Source: Saprospiraceae bacterium
GTDB lineage: Bacteria; Bacteroidota; Bacteroidia; Chitinophagales; Saprospiraceae
Direction: 5' to 3'
DNA: 64,000 bases
Assembly (NCBI GenBank): GCA_017985675.1
Contig: JAGNXB010000005.1
Location: 12,346-76,345, forward strand
The position numbers were made by a program, and so were the translations under genes. Positions 46,922 to 55,570 of this stretch are shown here, piece by piece (the first letter of the stretch is position 1; every line of letters begins with the position of its first letter). The notes beneath the pieces were generated by a model. That model ran no database searches and had not been told where the DNA came from. It was given only the letters and a program-made list of their open reading frames with translations.

Positions 46922-47725
46922 TCATGCGTATTTGACAGGATTCGTATTGACGGTCGTGCAATGGGACGCAAAATTACTGAATTTATTGTGTATTAACTCC
47001 TTTAGGAGATCAATTGTAAATTGTTCCGATTCAAAATGGCCAATATCGGCCACTAAAATACGATTATCCGCCTCAAAAAAGTCATGGTATTTGAAATCGG
47101 AAGTGACCAACACATCCGCTCCGGCAGATATGGCAGCTGGCAATAAAAAGCTTCCTGCCCCTCCGCAGACGGCAACACGATGAATAGGACGATCTACCCA
47201 TGCTGTATGGCGCACTATGGAACACTTCATTTGGGATTTAAGTAAAGCCACGAAATGGGAAAGATCCAAAGGCGTTGGTAGATTACCAATAGCCCCCATC
47301 CCTGTCCGCTTTTCAGGATCAGTGGGATTTGGTGCCAGTATCCTAACATCCAGCAATCCGAGTCGCTGACTAAATCGCTCATTGACACCATGTTCGAGCA
47401 CGCTGTCCAGATTGGTATGGATCGCATATAATGCAATGCCGGCTCGAATCGCTTTAATGACCACCCGCTCCACATAATGCGCTCCGGTCAATTGTTTTAA
47501 TCCTTTAAAAATGATTGGGTGATGTGCCACGACGACATTGCATCCTAAAGAGATAGCCTCATCGATGACAGGCTCCAGCATATCCAATGCGGTAAGCACA
47601 CCTGTTACGACATCATGTGGATTGCCTGTCAGCAAACCGGCATTATCATATGACTCCTGTAGGCGCAATGGCGCAATCTCCTCAAGGTAGGCGGTTAGTT
47701 CGCCAATCGTAACAGATGTGGACAT
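46922..47725 (-). CDS. Nif3-like dinuclear metal-centre protein
   Basis: Codes for 267 aa of the Nif3/YbgI (DUF34) family, proposed GTP cyclohydrolase-like metal-binding hexamers. Metal ligands are visible in VVAHHPIIFKGLKQL, YAIHTNLDSV and the C-terminal GHFESEQF. The sequence SYDNAGLLTGNP at the N-terminus is also typical. The true function is still debated. It sits between rfaE2 (38 nt gap) and the zinc-ribbon gene (3 nt gap). The nif3/zinc-ribbon pair is a conserved neighbour set in bacteria. Confidence 0.94.
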   Translation of the reverse strand: MSTSVTIGELTAYLEEIAPLRLQESYDNAGLLTGNPHDVVTGVLTALDMLEPVIDEAISLGCNVVVAHHPIIFKGLKQLTGAHYVERVVIKAIRAGIALYAIHTNLDSVLEHGVNERFSQRLGLLDVRILAPNPTDPEKRTGMGAIGNLPTPLDLSHFVALLKSQMKCSIVRHTAWVDRPIHRVAVCGGAGSFLLPAAISAGADVLVTSDFKYHDFFEADNRILVADIGHFESEQFTIDLLKELIHNKFSNFASHCTTVNTNPVKYA

Positions 47726-47763
47726 AAAATAAAATTAGCTGGAGAGCCAAGATACAAAACGGA

Positions 47764-48255
47764 TTAGAGCTGACGGATTTTCCCGATCAGCCCGGTGGTT
47801 GAAAACCCCTGGTGGAAGGGCAAGCTGCGCACTTCTCCACCATAACCCTGGACCCAGGAGGAGCCGACAATTTGCTCGGTGGCCCAATCGCCCCCTTTGA
47901 CCAACACATCCGGATGAACTATCTGGATAAGCTCCAGCGGCGTATCCTCTTCAAAAAGAACGACCATATCCACTACCAGCAATCCGGCGAGCATCAGCAA
48001 TCGCGACGTTTCGTTATTCACTGGCCGTTCCGATCCTTTGAGCCGGCGCACAGATGCATCGCTATTTACCCCTACTACCAGCACATCACCCAGATCCCGG
48101 GCATCGGCCAGGTACCTCAAATGCCCCTCGTGCAGAATGTCAAAACAACCGTTGGTAAAAACGACTTTTTGGCCCTGCATGGTCCATCTGGACCGATGGG
48201 CTCGCAGTTTTTCAGGTGTAACGATCCGGGATGATATAGCAGTCAGCATGCTCAT
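47764..48255 (-). CDS. rfaE2: RfaE2-type heptose-1-phosphate adenylyltransferase
   Basis: Codes for 163 aa, a single nucleotidyltransferase domain equivalent to the C-terminal half of HldE. It transfers AMP to D-glycero-beta-D-manno-heptose 1-phosphate to give the ADP-heptose precursor for lipopolysaccharide core. Signature motifs: [15 protein letters not shown] (about 35-49) and DVLVKGGDW. The kinase half (RfaE1/HldE N-terminus) is absent here. Its ATG overlaps the TGA of the upstream membrane gene (ATGA), so translation is coupled. Confidence 0.9.
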   Translation of the reverse strand: MSMLTAISSRIVTPEKLRAHRSRWTMQGQKVVFTNGCFDILHEGHLRYLADARDLGDVLVVGVNSDASVRRLKGSERPVNNETSRLLMLAGLLVVDMVVLFEEDTPLELIQIVHPDVLVKGGDWATEQIVGSSWVQGYGGEVRSLPFHQGFSTTGLIGKIRQL

Positions 48256-49325
48256 AGTAGCAGCACTTCTTCTTTTGCCCTGCGGGATTTATTGAGAATA
48301 GGGAGCAGAATCAGGCCCATCAAACCAAAAAGAATATTGCAAAATATCTGGATGCTAAAAAACAAAATCATGGAAAAACTGAACCCGTCTTCACCCGCTA
48401 TGCCATACATGACCAGCGCTTCGCTGACGAGAAACTGGAATGTACCCATTCCGCCGGGAGCGGGTATGACCACGCCGAATGTCCCAAAGACAAATGTTGT
48501 CAGTCCGGCAACTAATCCGAGCTGCGTCGTTTGCTCAAAGGCCTGAAAACACACGACTGTCATCAGGTAATACATCAGCCAGATGATTACACTATGGAAA
48601 AGAAACCATCCAATCTGTTTTACTTTCCCTACTGTTTTCAAGCCTTCCTTAAAGCCTATGAGCAGCTCAATAACCCGCTTGACCAAAGGGAAGCGGGCAT
48701 ACCGATCCCGGTACCGATATAAGACAATACCGAATCCACCCACTAAAAACAGGATAATCCAAAAGAAGGGTGAAGTCAATGCATTGGTCATGGAGCTCAT
48801 GTCTGCATGACTGGTGAGATAGCCCAGGATGCGCTTTCCATCGAGCAGGATAGCAAGGCCGATCACTAATAACATGGTAACAGCGTCGAGGATCCGGTCG
48901 ACTACTACGGTGCCCATGACCTGGTTTGTCTTGGCCTGTTCATATCGGGCGAGCGTTGCAGCACGAACGAGCTCACCTATCCGCGGCAATCCCAGATTGG
49001 CAAAATAGCCGATCATCACAGTGAAAAAGGTGTTGTAAAATTTGGGTTTAATCCCCAGAGGCTCCAGAAGCATTCGCCAACGAATAGCCCGACTGATGTT
49101 GCTCACCATAAAAAGGAGCAGCACCACCAGTATCCAGTTCCAGTCTACCAGGCCAAAATCGGCGATGATTTTATCCGTCAAGTGGCAGTCTGCTGGCGCA
49201 TTTCCTTCCAAAGCACACTTGGCCTGATACGCTTTATTTTGGCGGTTATAGACCAGATATAGAATGCCTAATCCTGTGCCAAGATAGAGGGTAAAACGCA
49301 GGAAATTTTTTAGCTGAGGGCGCAA
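48252..49325 (-). CDS. AglD/UPF0104 (LPG synthase TM-like) membrane protein
   Basis: Codes for 357 aa when started at the TTG at 49325-49323, 10 nt after the panD stop; the frame is open further upstream inside panD, but there it lacks hydrophobic or conserved features. The protein has about eight transmembrane segments, with [21 protein letters not shown] and [19 protein letters not shown] as conserved loops of the lysylphosphatidylglycerol-synthase transmembrane (AglD/UPF0104) family. Members are putative lipid flippases or transferases. It lacks the C-terminal MprF synthase domain. Adjacency to panC-panD is a pattern I associate with Bacteroidota. Confidence 0.88.
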   Translation of the reverse strand: MRPQLKNFLRFTLYLGTGLGILYLVYNRQNKAYQAKCALEGNAPADCHLTDKIIADFGLVDWNWILVVLLLFMVSNISRAIRWRMLLEPLGIKPKFYNTFFTVMIGYFANLGLPRIGELVRAATLARYEQAKTNQVMGTVVVDRILDAVTMLLVIGLAILLDGKRILGYLTSHADMSSMTNALTSPFFWIILFLVGGFGIVLYRYRDRYARFPLVKRVIELLIGFKEGLKTVGKVKQIGWFLFHSVIIWLMYYLMTVVCFQAFEQTTQLGLVAGLTTFVFGTFGVVIPAPGGMGTFQFLVSEALVMYGIAGEDGFSFSMILFFSIQIFCNILFGLMGLILLPILNKSRRAKEEVLLL

Positions 49326-49335
49326 AGTGTGGGTA

Positions 49336-49680
49336 TTAAATGCGATTCTGGGGGCCAGGGTAAACCGTGACCGGCTTAAAGGATTTGGCCTCCTCAAATT
49401 CCATTAGTCCGTATGAGATAATGATAAGGATATCGCCAACCTGTGCTTTGCGAGCTGCTGCGCCATTCAGACAGATGACACCAGAATGCCGTTCTCCCGG
49501 AATGATATATGTTTCTAGGCGCTCGCCATTATTGTTGTTGACCACTTGTACACGCTCGCCTTCAATCATGTTGGCAGCTTCCATGATGGCCGTATCGATA
49601 GTGATACTGCCTTCATAGTTGAGATTGGCATCGGTCACTATGGCCCGATGGATTTTTGATTTGAAACGCCAGATTTGCAT
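49336..49680 (-). CDS. panD: Aspartate 1-decarboxylase
   Basis: Codes for 114 aa from the Met before [12 protein letters not shown]; the frame extends nine codons upstream, but family members start here. PanD makes beta-alanine for pantothenate and coenzyme A. The proenzyme self-cleaves between Gly24 and Ser25 in NYEGSITID, giving the pyruvoyl cofactor. All expected conserved segments are seen ([32 protein letters not shown]). It follows panC by 40 nt, so both arms of pantothenate formation are together. Confidence 0.96.
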   Translation of the reverse strand: MQIWRFKSKIHRAIVTDANLNYEGSITIDTAIMEAANMIEGERVQVVNNNNGERLETYIIPGERHSGVICLNGAAARKAQVGDILIIISYGLMEFEEAKSFKPVTVYPGPQNRI

Positions 49681-49720
49681 CGGGGCAAAATTACGACAAT
49701 CTCCCATCTGTCCTAATCAC

Positions 49721-50581
49721 TTACTGTACCTTCTCGCTTTTTAACACCAGATTATCGATCAATCGCACCTGTCCGGCCCATGCGGCGGTACAAGCTACGA
49801 TGAGTTGATGTGCTGCGGGATCCGTAATTTCTTGGAGTGTATAGCCGTCCACCACGCTAAAATAGTCGGGTAAAAGACCATTTTCTTCCAGCATCGCCAG
49901 GGCCCTTTTTTCCAATTCCCGGGGTGCTTTTTGATCCAGAGTTTTTTTTGCCCAGCACAACGTTTGGTAAATAACGGGTGCTACTGTGCGCCAGGCCGGC
50001 GTAAGTCGCACATTCCGGGAGCTGAATGCCAGCCCGTCGTCCTCTCTGTATGTAGGGCACATAGCGAGCAGGACCTTTGACTTGGTTGCTTCGAGCATAT
50101 ACCGGATGACAGCAACCTGCTGATAATCCTTTTGTCCCATCACCAGTTCATCCGGTTGGACGAGGACCAGCAACCGATGTACCACCTGCATGACGCCGTC
50201 AAAATGCCCGGGTCGGCTGGCTCCTTCCATGACCTGTGCAATTGGTCCCGGATCCAGATGGAGCCGGGTCTCCAGATGGGAGGGATAAATCGAATCGACA
50301 GCAGGGATGTAAAGGATATGACAACCCTGGGCAGCGAGTAGTGCAATATCCTGTTCGAGAGGCCGGGGATATTTTTCGAGGTCTGAGGGGTCGTTAAACT
50401 GCGTAGGATTGACAAAAATACTGCAGACGACGAGGTCACAGGTTTCCCGGGCAGCCTGGATCAATTCGAGGTGTCCGGCATGCAATGCACCCATAGTAGG
50501 TACAAAACCAATGCGTTGACCATTCTGACGGTGCAGCGAAATAAAGTCGTGCAACGCACCGTTTGCTTTGATTATCAGCAT
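49721..50581 (-). CDS. panC: Pantothenate synthetase
   Basis: Codes for 286 aa, usual length. It joins pantoate and beta-alanine with ATP in the cytoplasm. Conserved sites: VPTMGALHAGHLELI with HxGH (ATP binding), NPTQFNDPSDLEKYPR, MGQKDYQQ and the KMSKS-like RNVRLTP. First gene of the long leftward operon running to the acyltransferase, with a divergent promoter in the 129-bp gap to the glycogen-synthase-like gene. Confidence 0.97.
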   Translation of the reverse strand: MLIIKANGALHDFISLHRQNGQRIGFVPTMGALHAGHLELIQAARETCDLVVCSIFVNPTQFNDPSDLEKYPRPLEQDIALLAAQGCHILYIPAVDSIYPSHLETRLHLDPGPIAQVMEGASRPGHFDGVMQVVHRLLVLVQPDELVMGQKDYQQVAVIRYMLEATKSKVLLAMCPTYREDDGLAFSSRNVRLTPAWRTVAPVIYQTLCWAKKTLDQKAPRELEKRALAMLEENGLLPDYFSVVDGYTLQEITDPAAHQLIVACTAAWAGQVRLIDNLVLKSEKVQ

Positions 50582-50600
50582 TGATCCAAAAAAGGGGCGG

Positions 50601-50631
50601 CAAAGTAAATGAATTCAGTTCACTCATGCAA
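50601..50631 (-). promoter_or_regulatory. Candidate promoter for the panC operon
   Basis: On the minus strand TTG (50631-50629), a 20-nt spacer, then TTACTTTG (50608-50601). The -7 element differs from TAnnTTTG only at its second base. It lies 20 nt before the panC ATG. Confidence 0.5.
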
Positions 50632-50671
50632 CCATGTAGCGGACGAAAATTAAAGATCTCTAATCTTTTCC

Positions 50672-50679
50672 TATCTTTG
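50672..50679 (+). promoter_or_regulatory. -7 promoter element before the glycogen-synthase-like gene
   Basis: TATCTTTG, an exact TAnnTTTG match, 31 nt before the ATG at 50711. No TTG at the usual -33 distance is present. Confidence 0.5.
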
Positions 50680-50710
50680 CCTTCCTTTTAGAGCTATCAA
50701 AATTTCAGGA

Positions 50711-51526
50711 ATGGAAAAGAAAAGACTTCTCCTCATTACACAGGAAATGCACCCTTACACCGCTTTGTCGGTGATTTCAAATATCACGCAGCAGATTCCG
50801 CAATACATGCACGAAAACGGGTTGGAACTTCGGATCCTGATGCCCCGATTTGGCACGATTAACGAACGGCGCCACCGACTGCATGAAGTCGTACGGCTAT
50901 CTGGCATGAACATCGTCGTCAATGATGAGGATTTTCCCCTGATCATCAAGGTTGCCAGTATGCCTGGTTCCCGCTTACAGGTCTATTTCCTGGACAATGA
51001 TGAGTTTTTCAAGCGCAAATCTGTTTTTGAAGATGCCGATGGCAAACCATTCGATGACAATCTGGAGCGGATGATTTTTTTCTGTAAAGGAGCTATCGAG
51101 ACGGTGAAAAAATTTGGCTGGCCGCCTGATATCATTCATTGCCATGGCTGGATGACGAGCATGTTACCTTATTACCTGCGCACCCTATACAAGGACGAAC
51201 CCTTATTCCGCAATTCACGGCTGACCTGGTCTGCCTACGAGCACAATGCCAGCGGTCAGTTCAAGCCGGAAGATCTCGAAAAGTCGCTTATTCCACCTAT
51301 GAGCAATGACGTGCTGCTGCCTTTCATCCATGAAGGACAGGTATCACTGGACCGCGGCGCTATTGGCTACTCGGATGCGATCATTCGCGGCAGCGAAAAT
51401 CTCGGTGAGGAAGTTGAATCATTGTTGCAGACCATGCAAAAGCCACTGCTTGACATGGTCGAAGAGGACGCTATGTTGCCCGCTTATCTTGAATTTTATG
51501 ACAGCCTGCTGGAGCAGGAGGTCTGA
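50711..51526 (+). CDS. Glycogen/starch synthase-like N-terminal-only protein
   Basis: Codes for 271 aa. It resembles the N-terminal half of GT5 glycogen synthases: LLLITQEMHPYT at the start, LRILMPRFGTINERRHRLHEV and DIIHCHGWMTSMLPYYL. However, the KxGGL donor-binding loop is absent (TALSVISN occupies its place) and the whole C-terminal GT-B half is missing. A catalytic glycogen synthase is therefore unlikely; this short form recurs in Bacteroidota (family knowledge), so it is not a broken gene. It is divergent from panC and followed by DUF4270 after 25 nt. The real role is unknown. Confidence 0.85.
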   Translation: MEKKRLLLITQEMHPYTALSVISNITQQIPQYMHENGLELRILMPRFGTINERRHRLHEVVRLSGMNIVVNDEDFPLIIKVASMPGSRLQVYFLDNDEFFKRKSVFEDADGKPFDDNLERMIFFCKGAIETVKKFGWPPDIIHCHGWMTSMLPYYLRTLYKDEPLFRNSRLTWSAYEHNASGQFKPEDLEKSLIPPMSNDVLLPFIHEGQVSLDRGAIGYSDAIIRGSENLGEEVESLLQTMQKPLLDMVEEDAMLPAYLEFYDSLLEQEV

Positions 51527-51551
51527 TTTTTAGTTGATTTTCAGATTGCTT

Positions 51552-52919
51552 ATGAATAAATCTTCGCTTTGGCTGTCCGTCATATTGGTTTTGACGGTCC
51601 TCTTGTTTAGCCGTTGTACAAAGCCCACATTGGTGGGTTCTGAACTAGTCGATATCGACCAAACCCTCCTCGGAAAGGAAGATAGCTTTACGATCATTTC
51701 CAGGTCTTTTGCGGTGGACAGCTTTGAATCCTTCCGGGCGGCAACGGGCACACGGATCGGACGTTATTCGCTGGGTTATGTGGAGGATGCCTATTTCGGT
51801 ACCAGCAGAACCACGTTTTATCTCGAATTGGTCCCTTCGTATGGGTTTAATGAGCCAAATTTTGCAGGAGCCGTATTGGATTCACTTATTTTATCGGTAG
51901 CAGCGGACACCTCTTTTATTGCAGGTACACCCGCTGCCATGCCTACTTTAAATGTATACCGATTGCAAAGCCCCCTGCCTAAGGAGGATATGTATTCGTC
52001 GCGGTCATTTGCGGTAGACCCAACACCTGTAGGGAGCTATACCGGCCCGGTGTGGCCGATACCTGTGTATACGTCGGTGGATTACACAACAACCATCGAC
52101 ACGATCACCCGTTCTCAGTTTCGCTTCCGGCTGGATGACCAGCTAGGTACTGAATTGATGGCGCTGGACAGCGCCAATCTGGTCGTTGATTCACTCTTCA
52201 TCTCTAATTTGAAAGGCTTTGCAATGGAATTTGCAAACCCGATGCAGGCGTATGTAGGATTGTTATTTAACAATACCAGCACGCATCTGACCCTGTATTA
52301 TACGGTCCAGGATACGATAAAGAAACAGGCACGTTGGATACCTGTTAGTTTTCCATCAACCCCCCGAACCAGCCATCTTTACCAGTTTGTGGATCGGCAG
52401 ACCGCTACATACCCCAACCTGCTATTGAACAATACTTCTGCGGACTCTGTCCATTTTTTACAGGGTTTAGCCGGTATGGATATCGAGCTTTATTTCCCAC
52501 ACCTGCCTCAACAGGAACTGGTCTTGGTGAATCACGCTATGTTGGAATTTACAGTTTGCCCCATTGACGGTGAATCACCGGATGCTTTGGGTCCACCCGA
52601 CCAGATAGAAATTTATACCTACGCTTCCGACGGAACACTCGTACTCATTGATGATGTCGGATTTGCCTCCTCCAGCGGGCTTTTTGGACTGCAAACCTAT
52701 TTTGGAGGAGTGCCTCTTAAAAACAGCAGCACAGGCACCATTACTTATCGGTGCAATGTTTCGGCACAGGTCCAAAAAATGATGGAAGGCAGCGCAACAC
52801 CATTGATGTACGTTCGACTTTATAACAGACAGAACACACCCAAACGAACGACGCTATGCGGAGCCACAGGCTCACACCCGCCAAAATTAACCATTACCTA
52901 TACGCGCCTTAACACCTAA
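51552..52919 (+). CDS. DUF4270 family lipoprotein
   Basis: Codes for 455 aa from the ATG at 51552; the frame begins six codons earlier at 51534, before the natural signal start MNKSSLW. The signal carries a lipobox (LFSRC), so the protein is lipid-anchored, probably outer-membrane associated. The mature part is beta-rich with conserved VGSELVDIDQTLLGKEDSF and YSLGYVEDAYFGTSRTTFYL, characteristic of DUF4270, a family almost confined to Bacteroidota with unknown role. It precedes glmS by 4 nt and likely shares its transcript with the glycogen-synthase-like gene. Confidence 0.9.
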   Translation: MNKSSLWLSVILVLTVLLFSRCTKPTLVGSELVDIDQTLLGKEDSFTIISRSFAVDSFESFRAATGTRIGRYSLGYVEDAYFGTSRTTFYLELVPSYGFNEPNFAGAVLDSLILSVAADTSFIAGTPAAMPTLNVYRLQSPLPKEDMYSSRSFAVDPTPVGSYTGPVWPIPVYTSVDYTTTIDTITRSQFRFRLDDQLGTELMALDSANLVVDSLFISNLKGFAMEFANPMQAYVGLLFNNTSTHLTLYYTVQDTIKKQARWIPVSFPSTPRTSHLYQFVDRQTATYPNLLLNNTSADSVHFLQGLAGMDIELYFPHLPQQELVLVNHAMLEFTVCPIDGESPDALGPPDQIEIYTYASDGTLVLIDDVGFASSSGLFGLQTYFGGVPLKNSSTGTITYRCNVSAQVQKMMEGSATPLMYVRLYNRQNTPKRTTLCGATGSHPPKLTITYTRLNT

Positions 52920-52923
52920 GCTC

Positions 52924-54762
52924 ATGTGTGGCATTGTTGCTTACGTTGGACAAAAACAAGCTTACCCCATTCTAATTAAGGGGCTTCAGCGACTGGAGTA
53001 CCGGGGATATGACAGCGCAGGCATTGCCCTGTTCAATGGTGGACTGCATGTATACAAACGACAAGGCAAGGTCAGTGAGCTGCTCGAATTTGTTGAAGGA
53101 AAAGATCTTTCCGGCACAAGTGGAATCGGTCATACCCGCTGGGCGACGCACGGTCCACCCAATGATATTAACGCACACCCCCATCAATCAGGGAACCGCC
53201 GGCTGACCCTGGTGCATAATGGGATTATCGAAAACTACGCACTCCTAAAAGAAGCACTTTCCAAACTGGGTCACACTTTTGAAAGTGACACGGACACCGA
53301 AGTCCTTATCCATCTGATTGAGGAATTGCAAAACAGGGATAATCTCCGTCTGGAAGAGGCGGTACGTGTGGCATTAAGCAAAGTGATTGGCGCCTATGCC
53401 ATCGTCGTCATGGACGAGCTCGAACCTGGCAAAATCGTTGCCGCACGAAAAGGCAGTCCATTGGTAGTGGGTATTGGGGATGATGAGTTTTTGGTCGCAT
53501 CCGATGCTACACCCATCGTCGAGCACACCAAGCGTGTTGTATATCTCAAAGACGAAGAGATAGCCACCCTCTCCAGAGATGGCTTTATGCAGATCAAAAC
53601 GATTGGCAATGAAGTGCAGACCCCTTACATTCAGGAGCTGACCTTGCAGATCGAGCGCCTGGAAAAAGGGGGTTATGAACATTTCATGCTCAAGGAAATA
53701 CACGAACAGCCCCGCACCATTGCAGATGGCATGCGCGGCCGGTTGAATGCGACGGAAGGGTGGATTAAACTGGGGGGGCTGGAAGAATTTAAGACCCGGT
53801 TTATGCAAGCCGAGCGGATTATCATTCTCGGATGTGGTACATCCTGGCATGCAGGCCTGGTCGGTGAATATCTCCTGGAAGATCTGGCACGAATACCCGT
53901 AGAAGTCGAGTACGCTTCTGAATTCCGGTACAGAAATCCAGTGATAAAAGAAAATGATATTATCATCGCCATGTCGCAATCGGGCGAAACCGCGGACACC
54001 CTGGCGGCAATTGAGCTGGCACGTGAGAAAGGCGCATTGGTGTATGGAATTGTCAATGTAGTTGGTTCATCCATATCGCGACTTACAGATGCAGGAAGTT
54101 ATATTCACGCCGGTCCGGAGATCGGAGTGGCATCTACCAAAGCGTTTACCGGACAGGTGACCTTGCTGACATTATTGGCATTGTCCCTAGCCCATCACAG
54201 GGGCACCATTTCGGCTACGCAATACCAGCGTATGTTGACGGAGTTGGAAAGCATCCCGGCCAAAATCACCGAGGTACTCAAATGCGAACCTCAGGTGCAA
54301 TACATTGCCAAGGAGATCCAGCATACGATCAATGCATTGTATCTGGGAAGGGGTTACAATTTTCCGGTAGCGCTGGAGGGAGCCCTGAAGCTTAAAGAAA
54401 TATCCTACATCCATGCTGAGGGTTATCCTGCTGCCGAAATGAAACACGGGCCTATCGCCCTGATTGACGAAAACATGCCTGTCATCGTACTCGCTACCAA
54501 TCGCAGCGCCTACGATAAAATTGTGTCCAATATCCAGGAAGTCAAAGCCCGTAAAGGGATGGTCATCGCCATCGTCAATTATGGCGAAAAAGCAATAAGC
54601 GGTATGGCCGATTACGCCATTGAGATTCCTGAAACGGAAGATGCGCTGGCTCCTTTGTTGTCTGTTATTCCGCTGCAATTGTTGTCCTATTACATTGCAG
54701 TGGGCCGCGGGTGCAACGTTGATCAGCCCCGCAATCTTGCCAAATCTGTTACTGTTGAATAA
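52924..54762 (+). CDS. glmS: Glutamine--fructose-6-phosphate aminotransferase (isomerising)
   Basis: Codes for 612 aa. GlmS makes glucosamine-6-phosphate, the entry into UDP-GlcNAc for peptidoglycan and LPS. It starts MCGIVAYVG, so Cys2 becomes the N-terminal nucleophile of the glutaminase domain. Two SIS domains follow (GCGTSWHAGLV, MSQSGETADTLAAIELAR, LGRGYNFPVALEGALKLKE), and the C-terminus ends NLAKSVTVE as usual. No glmS ribozyme is seen upstream; only 4 nt separate it from DUF4270. Downstream murA uses the same metabolite line. Confidence 0.98.
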   Translation: MCGIVAYVGQKQAYPILIKGLQRLEYRGYDSAGIALFNGGLHVYKRQGKVSELLEFVEGKDLSGTSGIGHTRWATHGPPNDINAHPHQSGNRRLTLVHNGIIENYALLKEALSKLGHTFESDTDTEVLIHLIEELQNRDNLRLEEAVRVALSKVIGAYAIVVMDELEPGKIVAARKGSPLVVGIGDDEFLVASDATPIVEHTKRVVYLKDEEIATLSRDGFMQIKTIGNEVQTPYIQELTLQIERLEKGGYEHFMLKEIHEQPRTIADGMRGRLNATEGWIKLGGLEEFKTRFMQAERIIILGCGTSWHAGLVGEYLLEDLARIPVEVEYASEFRYRNPVIKENDIIIAMSQSGETADTLAAIELAREKGALVYGIVNVVGSSISRLTDAGSYIHAGPEIGVASTKAFTGQVTLLTLLALSLAHHRGTISATQYQRMLTELESIPAKITEVLKCEPQVQYIAKEIQHTINALYLGRGYNFPVALEGALKLKEISYIHAEGYPAAEMKHGPIALIDENMPVIVLATNRSAYDKIVSNIQEVKARKGMVIAIVNYGEKAISGMADYAIEIPETEDALAPLLSVIPLQLLSYYIAVGRGCNVDQPRNLAKSVTVE

Positions 54763-54770
54763 AAATATTT

Positions 54771-55484
54771 ATGCCCAACGCCCTCCATACAGAGTATAAC
54801 TCGCAAAAACCTGTACTCACCATTAGTGAATATGGGCGCAATGTTCAGGATTTGATTGCCTTTGCAAAAACCATCGAAGAGCCCGGCAAAAGGCAAAAGG
54901 CAGCCCAGATGATTATCGAAATCATGCGGATTGTCAATCCCCAGAAGAGCGCATTTGAGGATGTGACGGAAAAGCTATGGAAACACTTTTTCCGGATTGC
55001 CGATTATGATATCGACGTAAAACCACCTTTTGGTGAAAAACCGGAAAAGCCTGACCTTACTGCCCAGCCATCGGCCATGCCATACCCTGTACAGGAGGCC
55101 AAATACCGCCATTACGGGCACAACATTCAGGTGTTGGTGCGCAAAGCCCTGGCTATGGAGCCGGGCGATAAACGTAATGAGCTGGTCACTATTATCGGTT
55201 CATATATGAAACTGGCCTACAAAACCTGGAATAGGGAACATTATGTCAGCGACGATCTGATCAAGGCCGACCTCGAAAAACTATCCGGTAATCAACTTAC
55301 CCTGGAGGAAGGCATGCAGTTTGACACGGCACTTGCACCCGTTTCTTATCCTCAGCAAAATCAAGGTTCAGGATATCGCCGGGGTGGCAACAAGTACCAG
55401 GGTCGCAATACTGGCCGGGGCAGGTATAACAATGGCGGAAATTCCAGTGGCGGCGCTTACAACAAAAACAGACGTCGCAAGTAG
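54771..55484 (+). CDS. DUF4290 protein with RGG-rich tail
   Basis: Codes for 237 aa. Residues 1-170 are the helical DUF4290 core (YNSQKPVLTISEYGRNVQDLI, RHYGHNIQVLVRKALAMEPGDKRN), a Bacteroidota family of unknown role. The last about 40 residues are Gly/Arg/Asn-rich (GYRRGGNKYQGRNTGRGRYN), which resembles eukaryotic RGG RNA-binding tails and the tails of bacterial RNA helicases. It follows glmS by 8 nt and precedes murA by 86 bp. An RNA-binding function is suggested only by the tail. Confidence 0.88.
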   Translation: MPNALHTEYNSQKPVLTISEYGRNVQDLIAFAKTIEEPGKRQKAAQMIIEIMRIVNPQKSAFEDVTEKLWKHFFRIADYDIDVKPPFGEKPEKPDLTAQPSAMPYPVQEAKYRHYGHNIQVLVRKALAMEPGDKRNELVTIIGSYMKLAYKTWNREHYVSDDLIKADLEKLSGNQLTLEEGMQFDTALAPVSYPQQNQGSGYRRGGNKYQGRNTGRGRYNNGGNSSGGAYNKNRRRK

Positions 55485-55570
55485 TCATTCTGATAAACTT
55501 AACCGTCTTTTTACCGTGGTTGATGTTATAAGTGGCAGAGGCAACCTATTTTCGCAACAAAGTCTAAGCC

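Noticed and set aside
50711..51526. Glycogen synthase truncated by a frameshift
   Set aside because: The following bases carry a ribosome-site-sized gap and an unrelated lipoprotein signal, with no GT-B remnants in any frame.
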